This document shows positions 21,597 to 24,689 of a DNA stretch of 24,689 bases, one piece after another (the stretch's first letter is position 1; each line of letters begins with the position of its first letter). Position numbers and translations under genes: made by a program. The stretch covers positions 1 to 24,689 of the forward strand of contig USDN01000042.1 of NCBI GenBank assembly GCA_900553515.1, in the 5' to 3' direction. Under the pieces are notes generated by a model. That model was not told the origin of the DNA and did no database searches. It was given only the letters and a program-made list of their open reading frames with translations. Source of the stretch: an uncultured Blautia sp. Its GTDB lineage: Bacteria; Bacillota; Clostridia; Lachnospirales; Lachnospiraceae.

Positions 21597-22841
21597 ATGC
21601 TTTCGGAAGAAATGACCAACCGTCTTGTACAGGAGATCAAAAGATTTCTTCTGGCAGATGCCATGCTTTTAAGCCGTGCATCAGATGAACAGCTGATGAG
21701 ACGGATCGCTGATATTGCAGATCATAAAAGTGGAAATATAAGGATGACGCCTCAGGAACGTGGAAGGATAGTAAGACTTGTATTCAGTTCTATCCGAGGA
21801 CTGGGAATCCTGGATGAGATCCTGGCTGATGACAGTATCACAGAGGTGATGATTAACGGCCCGGATTATATTTTTGTGGAGCATGCCGGACGCCTTTATC
21901 GTTTGAATAAAAGATTCGATAATGAACGCCATCTGGAAGACATCATTCAGAAAATCGTGGGTAAGGCAGGAAAGGAAGTCAATCAGGCCAATCCTATTGT
22001 GGATACCAGGCTTCCTGACGGCTCACGTGTAAATGTTGTGCTTCCTCCAATTTCTTTATCAGGTCCAATTGTGACAATACGAAAGTTTTCAAAAACGCCT
22101 ATGACAGTTGAGCAGCTTTTGAAGCACGGTTCGATTACCAGAGAAGCAGCCGCCTTTCTGGAGAAACTGGTGCGGGCAAAATATAATATTTTTATCAGTG
22201 GAGGGACTGGTTCCGGAAAAACTACTTTTTTGAATGCATTGTCCAATTTTATTCCTAAAGACGAACGAATCATAACGATTGAGGATTCTGCAGAACTTCA
22301 GATCAAAAATATTGAAAACCTGGTTAGCCTGGAAACAAGAAATGCCAATACTTCAGGAAAGGGAGAAGTATCCATCCGTGATCTGATAAGATCTGCATTG
22401 CGTATGAGACCGGAGCGTATCGTAGTGGGTGAAGTCCGTGGGGCAGAGGCTCTGGATATGCTGCAGGCTATGAATACGGGTCATGACGGTTCTCTTTCTA
22501 CAGGCCATGCCAATTCTACCCGCGATATGTTAAGCCGTCTGGAAACGATGGTTCTGCAGGGAAATGCAGGTCTTCCTCTTCCGGCGATCCGTCAGCAGAT
22601 AGCGTCTGCACTGGATATCATTATCCATTTGTCACGTTTGAGAGATAAATCCAGGCGAACCATGGAGATCACAGAGGTTCTTGGATACGAAAATGGAGAA
22701 ATTCAGTTGAATCCTATATTTACCTTTAAGGAAACGGAAGGAAGTACGCTGGAAAAAGTAGAAGGACGGCTGGTAAGAACGGGGAATCCTCTCATCAATG
22801 ACTATAAACTCAGACTTCAGGGATTAAATTCCAGAATATAG
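21597..22841 (+). CDS. cpaF: CpaF/TadA-type pilus assembly ATPase
   Basis: A type II/IV secretion ATPase that drives assembly of Flp/Tad pili. The N-terminal domain carries DDSITEVMINGPDYIFVE, typical of CpaF. Walker A GGTGSGKT is at residues 202-209, an Asp box ITIEDSAEL follows, Walker B IVVGEVRG is near 275-282, and the His box TGHDGSLSTGHAN comes after it. It is 414 residues, usual length. ATG 21597 has AGGGG 7 bases before it; an in-frame TTG at 21570 overlaps the M15 gene. It is 8 bases before tadB. It acts as a cytoplasmic hexamer on the TadB/TadC membrane platform. Confidence 0.93.
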   Translation: MLSEEMTNRLVQEIKRFLLADAMLLSRASDEQLMRRIADIADHKSGNIRMTPQERGRIVRLVFSSIRGLGILDEILADDSITEVMINGPDYIFVEHAGRLYRLNKRFDNERHLEDIIQKIVGKAGKEVNQANPIVDTRLPDGSRVNVVLPPISLSGPIVTIRKFSKTPMTVEQLLKHGSITREAAAFLEKLVRAKYNIFISGGTGSGKTTFLNALSNFIPKDERIITIEDSAELQIKNIENLVSLETRNANTSGKGEVSIRDLIRSALRMRPERIVVGEVRGAEALDMLQAMNTGHDGSLSTGHANSTRDMLSRLETMVLQGNAGLPLPAIRQQIASALDIIIHLSRLRDKSRRTMEITEVLGYENGEIQLNPIFTFKETEGSTLEKVEGRLVRTGNPLINDYKLRLQGLNSRI

Positions 22842-22849
22842 AGGCAGTT

Positions 22850-23713
22850 ATGAAAAAAGAAAGAAATATAAAAAAAGAAGAAAAAGCCAGAAAGCTTAAA
22901 AAGCAGAAAGTTCAAAAAGTTAAAAAGAAAAAGATCAAAAAAAAATATGTACCAGAGCAGGCTCTTTTCGGAAAAGCGGATGACTATTATATCTATCATC
23001 TGAATCTGACAGAACGGATCAGTGGCATAGCAATGAGCTTTTTTGCAGGTTTTTTTGTGGGTATGGTATTTTTTCGGAGTTTTTTGATTTCTGTGGCAGC
23101 AGGAGCCATTTGTGTGATACCTGGTATCAGGAAATATAAAGAATATTTAAAAGAAAAAAGAAAACAGAATCTGCTGCTTCAATTTAGGGATATGATGGAA
23201 TCTTTATCAGCCTCTTATTCTGCCGGTAAAAATACCCAGGGAGCCTTTCAGGATGCTTGTGCAGATCTAATCGCTATATATGGAGAAAAGGCAGATATGG
23301 TCCATGAACTGAAACTTATTGTCAGTGGCTTATATAATGGACAGAATATTGACGATATGCTGACAAACTTTGCTCTCAGGAGCCACCTTGATGATATCGA
23401 AAGCTTTGCTACGATCTTTGAGGTGTCAAACCGATATGGAGGAAATCTGAGAAAAGTTGTCGGGGAAACCCGGCAGATCATCAATGAAAAAATAGAAACA
23501 GAGCTGGAGATCCGTACGATCCTGACAGCCAATAAAAATGATCTGAATATTATGATCATCATGCCGGTGGTTATTATGCTGATGCTGAGCGGAATGGGCG
23601 ATATGTCTATTATACAGAATACGCCGGTAAATGTAGTTGTGAAAATTGCGGCACTGGTTCTGTTTGGGATTGCCTACTATATGGGAAGAAAAATCGTGGA
23701 TATTCGGATATAG
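22850..23713 (+). CDS. tadB: TadB-like type II secretion F-domain protein
   Basis: An inner-membrane platform protein for Tad pilus assembly. A very basic, lysine-rich N-terminus (about residues 1-35) precedes two hydrophobic segments near 60-90. The cytoplasmic T2SSF domain follows (FRDMMESLSASYSAGKN, then IESFATIFEVSNRYGGNL), and C-terminal membrane segments (MIIMPVVIMLMLSGMG and ALVLFGIAYYMG) close it. It is 287 residues. The ribosome site is modest (GAGG before ATG 22850). The Lys/Arg run is unusual and comes from an A-rich stretch, with no frame break. It is followed 11 bases later by the TadC-like gene. Confidence 0.85.
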   Translation: MKKERNIKKEEKARKLKKQKVQKVKKKKIKKKYVPEQALFGKADDYYIYHLNLTERISGIAMSFFAGFFVGMVFFRSFLISVAAGAICVIPGIRKYKEYLKEKRKQNLLLQFRDMMESLSASYSAGKNTQGAFQDACADLIAIYGEKADMVHELKLIVSGLYNGQNIDDMLTNFALRSHLDDIESFATIFEVSNRYGGNLRKVVGETRQIINEKIETELEIRTILTANKNDLNIMIIMPVVIMLMLSGMGDMSIIQNTPVNVVVKIAALVLFGIAYYMGRKIVDIRI

Positions 23714-23724
23714 GAGAAAGAGCA

Positions 23725-24591
23725 GTGGGAATATTTCAGTTGATACTGCTGGCAGTCAGTACGCCTCTGGCGTTAATATGGCTGTTTCTTGCAGCTGTAA
23801 ACGGAAAAAAATATAAAGAATATACAGAAAGTGCTTTTGCAAAAGAATTTCAGATGAGCGATCTTTTTTGTGTGGGATTTTCTGTTATGGAAATCTTACA
23901 TATCAATACAAAAAGCCGCAGCGCCCAGATGAAGATAAAGGAAATTGCAGAGATAAAAGGGAAACGGTATGCAGAGTATTATTATTTTATCCTTCTTGGT
24001 GCAAAGACTACTTATATTTTTACCATGATCGTGTTTGTATGTCTTCTGGCAGTATTGGCAGACAGTGTGGAAGCACTGCTTTTTGGCATTCTGCTGGGAG
24101 GACTGGCAATTGTCTATCTGGATCTGACCCTTCAGGATAAACTGACGGCCCGCAGACAGGAGCTGGTACTGGATCTGCCGCAGGTATTGTCAAAACTTAC
24201 ATTGCTGGTAAATTCCGGAATGGTTCTCAGAGAGGCATGGAAACGTGTTTCTGTGACAGGCGACAGGGTACTGTATAAAGAAATGCAGAATACCAGTCTG
24301 GAAATAGAAAATGGCGTGATGGAAGCAGATGCTTACCGTAATTTTGCGGATCGCTGTAATGTAAAGGAGATACGTAAGTTTGCATCTCTGATCATACAGA
24401 ATCTGAAAAAAGGAAATGAGGAGCTTGCCTATTTTTTGAAGGATCTTTCTGATGAAATGTGGGAAGTAAAGAAAAATGAGGTAAAACAAAAGGGAGAAAA
24501 AGCCAATTCAAGGCTTCTTCTTCCAATGATGCTGATCTTTATCGGGATTCTTTTGATGATCCTGGTTCCTGTATTTCAGCAGATGGGATAA
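23725..24591 (+). CDS. tadC: TadC-like type II secretion F-domain protein
   Basis: The second membrane platform protein of the Tad system. A membrane segment at the N-terminus (about residues 3-25), a pair near 93-130, the T2SSF domain (LPQVLSKLTLLVNSGMVLREAW, then FADRCNVKEIRKFASLIIQNLKKGNE), and a C-terminal helix (MMLIFIGILLMILVPVFQQM) are visible. It is 288 residues. The start is GTG 23725, with AGGAGA ending 7 bases upstream; no ATG nearby is better. No TadE-type pseudopilin or Flp pilin gene is complete within the window; they may follow. Confidence 0.85.
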   Translation: MGIFQLILLAVSTPLALIWLFLAAVNGKKYKEYTESAFAKEFQMSDLFCVGFSVMEILHINTKSRSAQMKIKEIAEIKGKRYAEYYYFILLGAKTTYIFTMIVFVCLLAVLADSVEALLFGILLGGLAIVYLDLTLQDKLTARRQELVLDLPQVLSKLTLLVNSGMVLREAWKRVSVTGDRVLYKEMQNTSLEIENGVMEADAYRNFADRCNVKEIRKFASLIIQNLKKGNEELAYFLKDLSDEMWEVKKNEVKQKGEKANSRLLLPMMLIFIGILLMILVPVFQQMG

Positions 24592-24645
24592 TAAACGGCG
24601 CAGACTGCCGATTTATTATAAAAAAGACAGATATGGTAGTGTCAA

Positions 24646-24689
24646 ATGATTTATGAAAAAACAGAGTCAAAGAAAAAGGCTCTGATGAA
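24646..24689 (+). CDS. Possible start of a further gene, cut by the window end
   Basis: An open frame from ATG 24646 runs off the end (MIYEKTESKKKALM). There is no convincing ribosome site before it, so it may not be the true start or even a gene. By position a Flp pilin or TadE-like gene would be expected soon after tadC. The gap 24592-24645 holds nothing recognisable apart from a 4-bp inverted repeat. Confidence 0.2.
   Translation, partial: MIYEKTESKKKALM

Noticed and set aside
24596..24610. CGGC/GCCG hairpin after tadC as a terminator
   Set aside because: A 4-bp stem followed by ATTTATT rather than a T run; too weak to call.

Overview
The window looks like the chromosome of a low-to-moderate GC Gram-positive anaerobe, most likely a member of the Lachnospiraceae or a close relative in the Clostridia. 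The evidence is strong GGAGG-type ribosome sites on almost every gene, the cysS-mrnC-rlmB-sigH order typical of Firmicutes, a YclM-like aspartokinase, a LexA operator of the Bacillus type, and a secretin-less Tad (CpaF/TadB/TadC) cluster. All 22 confident genes lie on the + strand. I see no tRNA, rRNA, insertion sequence, phage gene or CRISPR array, and no gene-free gap exceeds about 255 bases.

Layout. (1) 1-2980: a probable attenuator, then larB and larC for the nickel-pincer nucleotide cofactor, followed closely by a patatin-like phospholipase. (2) 3020-6597: a sodium:alanine symporter, the tRNA methyltransferase TrmO and an aspartate kinase that ends in a clear terminator. (3) 6661-8808: a two-gene operon of a radical SAM protein and a DUF4130/TIGR03915-type protein. 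Its promoter carries two LexA-like boxes. (4) 8809-11788: a structured intergenic region, a small HPr-like protein without the phosphorylatable histidine, and a Rad3/DinG-like helicase fused to a PD-(D/E)XK nuclease domain. (5) 11785-13866: an exported serine hydrolase of beta-lactamase fold with N-terminal repeats, then RidA. (6) 13929-18889: glycerol-1-phosphate dehydrogenase coupled to ispF, then cysS-mrnC-rlmB-sigH. (7) 18994-24591: a very acidic membrane-anchored protein, a zinc-ribbon membrane protein with a glycan-binding-like domain, a membrane-anchored M15 peptidase, and cpaF-tadB-tadC.

The most interesting part is region 3. The radical SAM protein has the CxxxCxxC cluster motif, a helix-hairpin-helix DNA-binding segment and, near its C-terminus, QLSLF, an ideal match to the beta sliding-clamp binding motif. 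With the LexA boxes and a partner whose family is elsewhere fused to UdgX-like uracil-DNA glycosylases, this suggests a damage-inducible, replisome-tethered DNA repair or modification system whose chemistry I do not know to have been described. A second candidate is a dnaX-like frameshift signal in larC, exactly at the LarC1/LarC2 junction. A third is the HPr-like protein that keeps the regulatory serine but has lost the active-site loop.

All assignments come from reading motifs by eye. No database search or folding program was run.
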